Assembly (NCBI GenBank): GCA_049318845.1 | Contig: JBMOFH010000115.1 | Coordinates: 1 to 11,440 of the forward strand | DNA length: 11,440 nt | From: CAIOZW01 sp049318845 | GTDB lineage: Bacteria > Acidobacteriota > Blastocatellia > RBC074 | Direction: 5' to 3' | Part shown: positions 1-7,063 of the stretch, in pieces | Layout: every line of letters begins with the position of its first letter | Position numbering within the stretch: the first letter of the stretch is position 1 | Notes under the pieces: model-generated | Told to the model about the DNA's origin: nothing | The model's database searches: none | The model's input: the letters and a program-made list of their open reading frames with translations, nothing else | Translations under genes and position numbers: made by a program

Positions 1-70
1 GCCGGGAGTGCCAGTGCCGGGAGTGCCAGTGCCGGGAGTACCAGTGCCGGGAGTACCAGTGCCGGGAGTA
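1..70 (+). repeat. 15-bp coding minisatellite, at least 4.7 units
   Basis: The unit gccgggagtgccagt occurs at 1-15 and 16-30. A variant with one synonymous change (GTG to GTA valine) occurs at 31-45 and 46-60, and a partial unit at 61-70. As 15 bp is five codons, copy-number change keeps the frame and only lengthens a Pro-Gly-Val-Pro-Val linker in front of the DUF1553 domain. The array touches the window edge, so the true copy number is not visible. Confidence 0.95.
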
Positions 71-922
71 AATGAAGGGGCACGGCGCGTCGCGCTTGCC
101 GGCTGGATCACCGATCCTGGCAATCCGCTCACCTGGCGCAGTATCGTCAATCGTGTCTGGCAGTACCATTTCGGGGCCGGCATCGTCGCCACCCCGAACG
201 ACTTTGGACGCAATGGCAGCCCGCCCTCCCATCCGGAACTGCTCGACTGGCTGGCGCTCGGGTTTCGCGATCAGGGTGGCTCGCTCAAGCAGCTTCACCG
301 GCTTATCGTCACCAGCGCAACCTACCGGCAATCGAGTGATACGCGACAGGGGCAGGGCATCGACGCCGGTAACGCGCTGCTCTGGCGGCAGAATCGGCGC
401 AAGCTCGAGGCCGAGGCTGTTCGCGACGCCGTCCTCACCGTTAGCGGTAAGCTCGATTTGACGATGGGTGGCCCTGGATGGCAGGACTTCGTCATCGAAC
501 GACCCGAGCATTCACCACATTACGAATACGGACTCGCTGATCCTGAAGAGAAGCGCACCTTTCGGCGTGCCGTCTATCGCTTCATCGTCCGCTCACAGAC
601 ACAGCCCTGGATGACAGCCTTGGACTGTGCAGATCCATCGATCCGCGTCGACCGGCGTAATGAGAGCCTCTCGCCCCTTCAGGCGCTGACCATGCTCAAT
701 AACGGCTTTATGATCAGCCAGGCACGCCATCTCGCCGTGCGGCTCGAACAGGAGCATCCGGGCAGTCCCGCCGCCCAGGTCGAACGTCTCTTTCAGCTTG
801 GCTTCGGACGGGACCCGTCGCAAAAAGAGCGGGCAGCCCTTGTCGCGTTCGCCGAACGCCACGGGCTGCCCAATCTCTGCCGCGCTTTCCTCAATCTGAA
901 CGAATTCGCCTTCGTCGATTGA
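2..922 (+). CDS. DUF1553 domain protein, C-terminal part (5' end outside window)
   Basis: The reading frame is open from the first base, so the gene starts upstream; 306 residues are visible. After a Pro-Val-Gly repeat (residues 1-23) comes a typical DUF1553 domain: ARRVALAGWITDPGNPLTWR, then VNRVWQYHFGAGIV, DFGRNGSPPSHPELLDWLA, LHRLIVTSATYRQSS, and the characteristic C-terminus NLNEFAFVD followed by TGA. Full family members are usually 700-1100 residues, with DUF1549 and often a cytochrome c-like or other domain in front of DUF1553, so roughly the last third is present. These proteins are abundant in Planctomycetes, Verrucomicrobia and some Acidobacteriota; they are usually exported and often lie next to DUF1501 genes. 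Their biochemical role is not established. The gene is convergent with dnaJ, whose stop lies 9 bp downstream, and no terminator is visible between them. The family call is firm; the function is unknown. Confidence 0.9.
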   Translation, partial: PGVPVPGVPVPGVPVPGVPVPGVNEGARRVALAGWITDPGNPLTWRSIVNRVWQYHFGAGIVATPNDFGRNGSPPSHPELLDWLALGFRDQGGSLKQLHRLIVTSATYRQSSDTRQGQGIDAGNALLWRQNRRKLEAEAVRDAVLTVSGKLDLTMGGPGWQDFVIERPEHSPHYEYGLADPEEKRTFRRAVYRFIVRSQTQPWMTALDCADPSIRVDRRNESLSPLQALTMLNNGFMISQARHLAVRLEQEHPGSPAAQVERLFQLGFGRDPSQKERAALVAFAERHGLPNLCRAFLNLNEFAFVD

Positions 923-931
923 TGGTACTAC

Positions 932-2044
932 TTAACCGAAGATCTCCTTGACCTTTTTGCCGAACGGCTTTGCCGCGTCGGCAATCTGCTTCTCTTCGAG
1001 CGCTGCGAGCTGCTCGAAGAGCTTCTTCATCTCCCGATTCATCTTTGTCGGGGTCGTGACCGTTGTGACGACGAAGAGATCGCCACGGCCACCACCCTGG
1101 AGCGAGACGATCCCCTTGCCCTTCAGCTTGAAGACGGAGCCGGTCTGTGTTCCCTCCGGAACCATCAGCCGGTCTTCGCCATCGAGCGTCGGCACTCGCA
1201 CCTCGCCGCCAATCGCGGCGGTCGCATAGCTGATCGGGGCGTTCACGTAGAGATTGTTGCCCTGCCGCTCGAAAGTCTCGTGCTCTCTGACGTGGATAAC
1301 GACGTAAAGGTCGCCTGACTGCCCACCGCCGATCCCCGGCTCACCCTCGCCACTCAACCGCAGCCGCGCGCCGGTATCGACTCCGGCCGGGATCTTCAAT
1401 TCAAGCGAATGCTGCTTCTCGATGCGTCCCGCTCCCTGGCAGGTGCGGCAGGGATTGACGATCATTCGCACATTCCCACGACACTGGCTGCACGTCCGGC
1501 TGACGGCGAAGAAGCCCTGCTGGAATCTGACCTGGCCCGTCCCGCTGCAAGTCTGACACGTCACCGGGGATGAGCCTGGCGACGCGCCCGATCCCTTGCA
1601 CGGTTCACAATTCTCGAGCCGCGGGATCGTCACCTGCGTCTTCAACCCTTTCGCTGCATCTTCGAGATCGATCTCAAGGTCGTAACGAAGATCAGATCCG
1701 CGCTGGACGCCAGCTCTTCGCGAACCACCCCGCCCACTGCCGAAGAAGTCACCGAAGAGGTCGCCGAGAATATCCTCGAATCCACTGAATCCCTGAGCCC
1801 CGGCCGAGGCCGCCGATGACCCGACACCGGCATGCCCGAGACGGTTGTAACGCTCGCGCGACTCCGGGTTCGAGAGGATACCGTAGGCCTCGTTCAACTC
1901 CTTGAACTTCTCCTCCGCCTCGTGATCGCCTGGATTACGATCCGGATGATACTGCATTGCCAGCTTGCGATAGGTGCTCTTCAACTCCTGATCATTCGCC
2001 TGGCGATTGACTCCAAGTATTTCGTAGTAGTCTCTCTTGCTCAC
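932..2044 (-). CDS. dnaJ: Chaperone protein DnaJ (Hsp40)
   Basis: Type I DnaJ of 370 residues, close to the usual 370-380; it is the cytoplasmic co-chaperone that stimulates DnaK ATPase and delivers clients. Order of domains: J domain at about 1-70 with HPD at residues 33-35; Gly/Phe-rich linker at about 72-115; zinc-binding Cys-rich domain with four CxxC pairs (C146/C149, C163/C166, C185/C188, C199/C202); then the C-terminal substrate-binding domains. All eight zinc cysteines are present, but the third repeat reads CSQCRGNV instead of CxxCxGxG. The start codon is GTG at 2042-2044, chosen because SKRDYYEILG is the normal DnaJ N-terminus and AGGAGAAGG lies 5 bases before it. The gene stands alone: neither dnaK nor grpE is adjacent. 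It has its own candidate promoter and a triplicated leader block. Confidence 0.97.
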   Translation of the reverse strand: MSKRDYYEILGVNRQANDQELKSTYRKLAMQYHPDRNPGDHEAEEKFKELNEAYGILSNPESRERYNRLGHAGVGSSAASAGAQGFSGFEDILGDLFGDFFGSGRGGSRRAGVQRGSDLRYDLEIDLEDAAKGLKTQVTIPRLENCEPCKGSGASPGSSPVTCQTCSGTGQVRFQQGFFAVSRTCSQCRGNVRMIVNPCRTCQGAGRIEKQHSLELKIPAGVDTGARLRLSGEGEPGIGGGQSGDLYVVIHVREHETFERQGNNLYVNAPISYATAAIGGEVRVPTLDGEDRLMVPEGTQTGSVFKLKGKGIVSLQGGGRGDLFVVTTVTTPTKMNREMKKLFEQLAALEEKQIADAAKPFGKKVKEIFG

Positions 2045-2051
2045 TCGTTCC

Positions 2052-2099
2052 TTCTCCTGTCAGACCATTCTCCTGTCAGACCATTCTCCTGTCAGATCG
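2052..2099 (-). repeat. Three 16-bp tandem copies of the dnaJ ribosome-binding block
   Basis: On the + strand the block ttctcctgtcagacca occurs at 2052-2067 and 2068-2083, with a slightly diverged third copy at 2084-2099. Read as mRNA (- strand), every copy carries GACAGGAGAA, a strong Shine-Dalgarno sequence. Only the copy nearest the gene is correctly placed for the GTG start. The two copy junctions create AUG-GUC-UGA (2060-2068 and 2076-2084), each directly behind an AGGAG with only one base of spacing. The leader thus holds three potential ribosome docking sites and two Met-Val-stop minicistrons. Confidence 0.9.
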
Positions 2100-2125
2100 T
2101 TGGTAACGCCGACATAAAGATTGAA

Positions 2126-2155
2126 ATTATAGGCCGCAAACAGGGCCGCCGACAA
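2126..2155 (-). promoter_or_regulatory. Candidate sigma-70-type promoter of dnaJ
   Basis: On the - strand, TTGTCG (2150-2155) is followed after 18 bp by a perfect TATAAT (2126-2131). This would start transcription near 2119 and give a leader of about 75 nt that contains the triplicated ribosome-binding block. No CIRCE inverted repeat (TTAGCACTC-N9-GAGTGCTAA) is visible near it. The prediction comes from sequence only. Confidence 0.5.
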
Positions 2156-2243
2156 GTTGAGCGCCAAAAGATTGAGTGAGATTTGGCGTAATTGCCATTT
2201 TGGGGGTACACAAGGCGGAAAACTATTTTCAGAGGAAGATCGT

Positions 2244-2276
2244 AAAAATCTTAAATGGCAGCGAATCACGCCATTT
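2244..2276 (-). terminator. Possible intrinsic terminator after the putative-Ig gene
   Basis: A perfect 7-bp inverted repeat, AAATGGC/GCCATTT (2253-2259 and 2270-2276), has a 10-nt loop. On the - strand it is followed after about four bases by TTTTT (2244-2248). It lies just behind the stop codon of the gene ending at 2289 and ahead of the dnaJ promoter, where a terminator would separate the two. The stem is AT-rich and the U-run is slightly displaced, so it may be weak. Confidence 0.4.
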
Positions 2277-2288
2277 TAGCTGGGAGGC

Positions 2289-3689
2289 TCAGCCTGGCGG
2301 GTAGACGTTGGTGATCAGGGTCGCCGAATCCTTGAGCGTGATCGCGTGCAGATTGTGCCCCTGGTTACGCGCTGTATTGTTGTCGGTGATCGTTGAATAA
2401 TTGACGACCGCGCCGGTCATCGCCTGTCCCGCATCGACCCAGAATTTCATCCATCCCGTCTTCTTTGAGGTTATCAGCAGATCGTAACGAGGATCCGTCC
2501 GCGGACTATTGTTTGAAAGTATGAAGCGATGCTGGCATCCGTTGGGAGTGATTCCAAAACAGGCCTCCTGGGCGAGTTCGTTGTAAACCAGGCCGTAGAT
2601 GACTCCGATTACTCCGACGCCGCTCCGCAGATCGCCGTCAAGCAGATTCAGAATGACCGTCGTTTCGTTGACGTTGCTCAGACCTGGAAAGTTATTGATG
2701 GAGAGTGCGAGCGGCAATTGGCTGTAGCTTATTCCATCGAATCTGATCACTGCGGTCACGTTATCCGGCTCGATCGGCGATGTCCAGCCGCTCAGTGCGG
2801 CAACGGTCAATGCCGGCAGGTTGAAGGCCCGCCCCGCCTCGATCTTTACGTTGGCCTCACCCACGAGGTGGTTGAAGTTGACCGGAAATCCCATCTCGTC
2901 GACGGCGAGCGTCACTATGTATCCAGTCGTTCCAGGGTCGAAGTCGCTCAACAATATCGAGACCGTTCGGTTTGGGGTGAGGTAGCTGTTGTGGTCGACT
3001 ATGCCGCCATCAAGACTATCGATGAAGATCATGTGCGCGTAGACACCAAGATTCGGGTGGGTATTGGTTATTGTCAGCCGTGTATTGCACTGTTCGGACG
3101 AGGTGACGGCTGAGGTGAAAAAATTGTAGATCAGGATCGATCCCGGAATGTTGTCCGAGACGAAGCTGGCCGGGAGTTCATCGTTTTGCGGCCGGTAGGG
3201 TCTGTTGATGATTCGAATGGTGTAATTTCTGTATCCTTTGCAGCCGCTGGCATCGACGACCGAGATTCCGATCGCGAAGGAGCCGCTGCGTACCGGGATT
3301 CCATCGATCTGGCCATAGGCCGGGTTCAGGTAGAGCCCCATCGGCAGCGTTCCACTGACAATGCTCCAGGTGAGTCCTTTGGGCGTCGCGCCGGAGTTCA
3401 AGGATTTCTGCAATTTCAGGGGTTGAGAGTACTGGCGTCCAACGATTCCCTGGTTGAGCGTCTTCTGCTCGATCATAATTTCGGCGCAGTCATCGGTCGA
3501 TCGGCTGGTGAGGCTTGACGCCGCTTCCGGACTGGCACGGTGAACGTGTGATTCCACCGCCTTACCGCGCGATGGTGAGACTGCAGGGACCGGAATATGA
3601 CCCGCATCGGTTGTCGCGATCACACTGCTTCCGCCTGAGAGGAGGCAGAGCGCGATCCACAACAATTGCATGATGCGTTTGTATGACAT
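2289..3689 (-). CDS. Secreted protein of unknown function with a putative Ig (He_PIG-like) domain
   Basis: This gene encodes 466 residues. The N-terminus has a basic start (MSYKR), a hydrophobic stretch at about 8-24, and a good signal peptidase I site after V-I-A at residue 25, so export is likely. A low-complexity Ser/Ala/Pro segment follows. Residues about 71-163 resemble the putative Ig (He_PIG) family, with LTWSIVSGTLPMGLYLN then GQIDGIPVRSGSFAIGISVVD, the usual G-x-IxGxPxxxGxFxFxVxVxD pattern. Residues about 175-466 are beta-rich and I do not recognise them as a named domain; the protein ends TLITNVYPPG. There is no sorting or anchor sequence. No Shine-Dalgarno sequence precedes the ATG; Met7 is an alternative start that would leave a shorter signal peptide. 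A surface or extracellular role is inference. The gene lies upstream of dnaJ on the same strand but is separated from it by a possible terminator and a promoter. Confidence 0.8.
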   Translation of the reverse strand: MSYKRIMQLLWIALCLLSGGSSVIATTDAGHIPVPAVSPSRGKAVESHVHRASPEAASSLTSRSTDDCAEIMIEQKTLNQGIVGRQYSQPLKLQKSLNSGATPKGLTWSIVSGTLPMGLYLNPAYGQIDGIPVRSGSFAIGISVVDASGCKGYRNYTIRIINRPYRPQNDELPASFVSDNIPGSILIYNFFTSAVTSSEQCNTRLTITNTHPNLGVYAHMIFIDSLDGGIVDHNSYLTPNRTVSILLSDFDPGTTGYIVTLAVDEMGFPVNFNHLVGEANVKIEAGRAFNLPALTVAALSGWTSPIEPDNVTAVIRFDGISYSQLPLALSINNFPGLSNVNETTVILNLLDGDLRSGVGVIGVIYGLVYNELAQEACFGITPNGCQHRFILSNNSPRTDPRYDLLITSKKTGWMKFWVDAGQAMTGAVVNYSTITDNNTARNQGHNLHAITLKDSATLITNVYPPG

Positions 3690-4325
3690 TCAGAATGATC
3701 TGCGATGCTGTCCGTGACGTAAGGTTCGAGACAGCGGATTTTCAGGTCTCAGTTGGGCTGGTCGCTTGCGGGGGATGGCGACAACCTGGCTCTTCATCGC
3801 TTAAGCTCGTCCAATCGTCCTGTCGTTCAGGCGTCGACCGGAAGAGTCTGCCCAATCAGGCAGAGAACTGGTTCAATATAGACCTATTCACGGGGGAATT
3901 CGGGGCGGTCGTCGTGCTTCGGGGGGGGGCCGGGGAGAAGGGAACTGGATGACACGTGGCGGGTCAATCTCCAGTTGCGGTTAATATCTGGTAATGCCGC
4001 TGATCAGGCTTCAATGCGGAACTGTTTGGAATCTGCCTGGGAATCTGCCATCAGCCTGACTGCCCAGTGAAGCGTCAGTGGCCAGCATAATCCAGTCGCT
4101 AAACTATCAGATTCGCAGCAACTTGTAAATTCTTGCCACCCCCCCTGCCTAAAACCCAGACCGGGCTAAAATTCAGGTGTGAGTGGTCGTCGACAAGCAA
4201 GTGTGCAGTTAGGCTATTTTCTGACACGCACTGTGATATTATCGCCCTCCATAAAGCATTCGGTCTGTAACTCGTTACTTCACCCGGCTGTTTTAAACGG
4301 CTGTTTCCAGTGGAGGTAGTTGACG
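3690..4325. other. 636-bp intergenic stretch between divergent genes
   Basis: This region lies between the start of the putative-Ig gene (- strand) and the Uma2 gene (+ strand), so it should hold both promoters, but I find no convincing -35/-10 pair for either. An open frame of 89 codons (3683-3952, +) overlaps the neighbouring gene start, looks like no known protein and has no ribosome-binding site. Visible structure: a G-rich tract at 3892-3942, a C7 run at 4139-4145, an inverted repeat TCAGGCT/AGCCTGA (4004-4010 and 4053-4059) with a wide loop, and a short direct repeat, cggctgttt, at about 4280-4307. No tRNA or known RNA is recognised. Confidence 0.6.
3921..3942 (+). other. G-quadruplex-type motif
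   Basis: A run of nine G (3921-3929) followed by CC, GGGG, AGAA and GGG satisfies the G3+N1-7 pattern on the + strand. It lies in the gene-free region about 230 bp upstream of the putative-Ig start. Folding or function is not shown by sequence alone, and the G9 run is also a likely spot for sequencing or length error. Confidence 0.5.
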
Positions 4326-4970
4326 ATGGCTTTACCAAAAAACAAGATTGTTTTCACGGTTGAAGACTATCTGGAGCAGGAGCGAAGATCCCCGGAACGC
4401 CACGAATATATCGATGGTTTCGTCTATGCGATGGCGGGCGAGAGCCCTGATCACGGAACTATTTGTACCAATCTGACCAGTGAAGTACGAATGCAGCTCA
4501 AAGGTTTACCCTGCCAGGGATGGGCGAAGGACTGCAAGGTGCGGAGTGGGCCAGCGGCGGAGCCGCGTGAGAGGAGCGGAATATTCTCCTATCCCGACCT
4601 GGTCGTCTTTTGCGGAGAGCCAGACTTTCACGACCAGCATCGAGACGTGCTGACCAACCCGGTCGTGATCATCGATGTTCTCTCGCCATCGACCGAGGCC
4701 TTCGATCGTGGCGAGAAGTTCGCGCGCCTGCGGAAATGGAATCCTTCCCTCAAAGACTATCTGCTGGTCGCACAGACAGCACCCCGGATCGAGCATTTCA
4801 CGCGACGCGATGACGGCAGCTGGCTCTACCGCACATCCGACGATCTGACGGCGAGCCTGAAGATCGAATCGATCGGTTGCACGTTGAAGCTGGCGGAGGT
4901 CTATGACCGGATCGTCTTTTCAAACGAACCGGTCATAGGTGAGGCCACCATCTCGTCGACACTGCCGTAG
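4326..4970 (+). CDS. Uma2-family (DUF820) putative PD-(D/E)xK endonuclease
   Basis: This gene encodes 214 residues, a usual length for the family. ATG at 4326 is chosen over the in-frame TTG at 4320 because GGAGGT (4312-4317) lies 8 bases before it. Family signatures: SPERHEYIDGFVYAMAG at about 22-38, SYPDLVVFCGEPDF at about 88-101, and NPVVIIDVLSPSTEAFDRGEKFARLRKWNPSLKDYLLV at about 111-148 (quoted in part as IIDVLSPST, GEKFARLR and DYLLV). The restriction-like core residues would be D91, the acid at 117, and K131. Residue 117 is Asp where most relatives have Glu (VEVLSPST), a conservative change within the PD-(D/E)xK pattern. Uma2 proteins are widespread, often in many copies, in Cyanobacteria, Acidobacteriota and Chloroflexi; their biological role is not established. 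The gene stands alone and converges on the S15 hydrolase gene with a 45-bp gap. Confidence 0.88.
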   Translation: MALPKNKIVFTVEDYLEQERRSPERHEYIDGFVYAMAGESPDHGTICTNLTSEVRMQLKGLPCQGWAKDCKVRSGPAAEPRERSGIFSYPDLVVFCGEPDFHDQHRDVLTNPVVIIDVLSPSTEAFDRGEKFARLRKWNPSLKDYLLVAQTAPRIEHFTRRDDGSWLYRTSDDLTASLKIESIGCTLKLAEVYDRIVFSNEPVIGEATISSTLP

Positions 4971-5015
4971 AGTTCACCGATCAGTGCGGCACCGAAAACG
5001 AACCCCCTGAAACAA

Positions 5016-7001
5016 TCACCGTTTGACCACCGAGAGGGTCACCGCCGATGGATACTGCTTCGAGTGGTGGACAGCGTTCTTCGCGACGACACCCTTCGAC
5101 TCATCGAAGTTGTTTCCGCCGGTATTGAGATTGCGGTCGAAGCGCGGAAAATTGCTGCTCGTGACCTCGATCCGGATCCGGTGACCGGCCTTGAAGAAGT
5201 TGCTCGTCGTCATTGGCTGGAGGGTCACCTTCGCGACCTTGCCCGGCTCCATCCAGACGAGTGGTTTGTCGTATCCATTCCGGTACCGCATCCGCTGGAT
5301 CGTCTCGTCGAGGTTGAAGGCGCGGCCATCCGGTTCGACATCGATCAGCTTGACGGTGAAGTCTGTGTCCTTCGCGTCGGATGAAACATAGAGGGTGACT
5401 TCGATCGGGCCGCTGACCTCGATTCCCTCCGTGAGTGGCGCGCTGGTATAGACGAGGACATCGGGGCGTTCCTCGATTTTACGCTGATCCCAGGCACCGC
5501 CGGCAATCGCGTTGCCGGTACAGCAGACGTTGCCACCATAAGACGGAACCGGATTCATCGGGTCATACTCGAAGCGGTCCGGAGCGTCCGCCGCCGGTGG
5601 CGCCTCGGTGAGACTCCCGTCACCATTGAGCGTATTGGCGCGACCATTACCCGAGAGGAAGAGGGTCATTGGTGCGGCCCCGACTGGCGGCCAGGTCTCC
5701 GATGACTGCCATTGGTTGCTGCCCATAGTGAAGTAGCGGACCTTTGGCATCTTCTGGAGCAGTCCATTCTGCTCACCCTTCAGAAACATATCGAACCAGC
5801 CCCAGGTCAGTTCGTCATAGTTGAGGCGCGCGTCGCCCATGCTTCGCTCGCCAACGACCGTATTCTCCGTCGCCCGTTTGTAGGCACAGTGCAGGGTTGG
5901 GGCAATCACCGCGTACTGTTTATCTGCGATCTCCGGACGGGCTGTTCGGCGAACGAAATTGTAGGCGGCAAGGTTCGGACCAACCGAGACATCATACCAG
6001 GACATGAACCAGAAGCCGGGGACATTGATCTTCTGATTGTCGTGCCAGAGTCCGCCCTTATACCAGGCCGGATCGTTCGGGGTTCGCCTGATCATTGCGC
6101 CGCCGGTCGGGACCGGCATCGGATCGGCAAAGATCCCTCGTGGTCCATCGACCGCCTTCATAATATCCATGACCGGCAGGTGGCGAAGCGCCTTCGACCA
6201 GTCGACGGGAGGAAGCTGCTGTGCGAGATCGAACGACTTCGAGGCGCGGATCAGCTCTTCGTTGGTCAGATTGGCCGGAAACATCGGGCGGACCTGGTTC
6301 TGTTCGCCGTAGAGCCAGGCGATGAAGAGCATCTGGACCGCTCCGCCGCGATACCAGTTGCCCTGTTCGAAGTAGGGTGCGACCCGCCCGACACCGGCTC
6401 CGAATCCCTGCGGTATCATCGCTGCAAATGCCGGATTACCCGTCGCCGCGACCGCCATCTGCCACTCCGCCGTCGACGAACATCCGATCGTCCCCACCTT
6501 GCCGCTCGACCACGATTGCTTCGAGATCCAGTTGAGCGCGTCCTCGCCATCGGTTACCGGGGCGCCGAGGATGTCATAGTTGCCCTCGGAGAAGAAGTGA
6601 CCACGCTCGTTCATGTTGATGTACGCGTAGCCACGCCTTACCGCCTCGATCTCACGGCTCATATCGCGCGGAGCGCCGTTGCGCACATCCCAGAAATTGA
6701 AATTGTAGGGGGTGCGGACAAGGACGACCGGATACTTTTTCGATTTGTCCTTTGGCCGGTAGATGTCAGCAGCCACGCGCTTGCCATCGCGCATCGGGAT
6801 CATGATCTTGCGCTCGATGATCGCGATCGACTCGAGCTCCGCTTCGAGTGCGTTGCGCTGCTCGATCAGCTCGCGGCTCGCTCCACCCGGACGCTGGACA
6901 CGAACTCCCGCTTCGAGTCCGCCGGAGCCGGCGATGCCATTAAGGCTGACGAAGAACAGAATGATGAGGACTGGTAGTTGGAAAAGTGGTCTGATTCGCA
7001 T
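5016..7001 (-). CDS. Exported CocE/NonD-family (peptidase S15-like) alpha/beta hydrolase
   Basis: This gene encodes 661 residues. A signal peptide is likely: MRIR, a hydrophobic core at about 7-23, and a possible cleavage near G-I-A at residues 22-24. The alpha/beta hydrolase domain begins near residue 62 (KIMIPMRDGKRVAADIYRP). The probable catalytic triad is S175 in IGCSST, D337 in SWYD, and H371 in IAPTLHCAY, the order and spacing of X-Pro dipeptidyl-peptidase/cocaine-esterase relatives. The C-terminal third (about 445-655) fits the jelly-roll domain of the family (VSGPIEVTLYVSSDAKDTDF, then GHRIRIEVTSSNFPRFDRN). Relatives cleave esters, amides or beta-lactam precursors; the substrate here cannot be read from sequence. 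Oddity: the nucleophile elbow GCSST departs from the common GxSYxG. The gene begins 62 bp after hrcA on the same strand and may be co-transcribed with it. No clear ribosome-binding site precedes the ATG. Confidence 0.92.
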   Translation of the reverse strand: MRIRPLFQLPVLIILFFVSLNGIAGSGGLEAGVRVQRPGGASRELIEQRNALEAELESIAIIERKIMIPMRDGKRVAADIYRPKDKSKKYPVVLVRTPYNFNFWDVRNGAPRDMSREIEAVRRGYAYINMNERGHFFSEGNYDILGAPVTDGEDALNWISKQSWSSGKVGTIGCSSTAEWQMAVAATGNPAFAAMIPQGFGAGVGRVAPYFEQGNWYRGGAVQMLFIAWLYGEQNQVRPMFPANLTNEELIRASKSFDLAQQLPPVDWSKALRHLPVMDIMKAVDGPRGIFADPMPVPTGGAMIRRTPNDPAWYKGGLWHDNQKINVPGFWFMSWYDVSVGPNLAAYNFVRRTARPEIADKQYAVIAPTLHCAYKRATENTVVGERSMGDARLNYDELTWGWFDMFLKGEQNGLLQKMPKVRYFTMGSNQWQSSETWPPVGAAPMTLFLSGNGRANTLNGDGSLTEAPPAADAPDRFEYDPMNPVPSYGGNVCCTGNAIAGGAWDQRKIEERPDVLVYTSAPLTEGIEVSGPIEVTLYVSSDAKDTDFTVKLIDVEPDGRAFNLDETIQRMRYRNGYDKPLVWMEPGKVAKVTLQPMTTSNFFKAGHRIRIEVTSSNFPRFDRNLNTGGNNFDESKGVVAKNAVHHSKQYPSAVTLSVVKR

Positions 7002-7016
7002 TTGCTGGTCCGGTCT

Positions 7017-7034
7017 GCCGGGCTCATTCCCGGC
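7017..7034 (-). other. Hairpin in the leader of the S15 hydrolase gene
   Basis: A perfect GC-rich 6-bp inverted repeat, GCCGGG/CCCGGC with a 6-nt loop, lies between the hrcA stop and the hydrolase start, ending 15 bases before the ATG. No T-run follows on either strand, so it is not a standard terminator. It would sit beside or over the ribosome landing zone of the downstream gene and could modulate translation or mark an mRNA processing site. Confidence 0.4.
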
Positions 7035-7063
7035 GGAAAGAAGGGTATATTGATAATGTAATC

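Noticed and set aside
923..931. Terminator between the DUF1553 gene and dnaJ
   Set aside because: The convergent genes are only 9 bp apart, with no inverted repeat or T-run across the junction.
3683..3952. 89-codon open frame (+) in the gap before the Uma2 gene
   Set aside because: It overlaps the start of the neighbouring gene, has no ribosome site, and its end is a G-homopolymer-derived Gly/Arg run.
5712..6977. 421-codon open frame on the + strand, antisense to the S15 hydrolase
   Set aside because: The opposite strand encodes a complete, recognisable hydrolase. The antisense product is rich in Arg, His and Asp, resembles nothing known and has no ribosome site; it is a codon-bias shadow.
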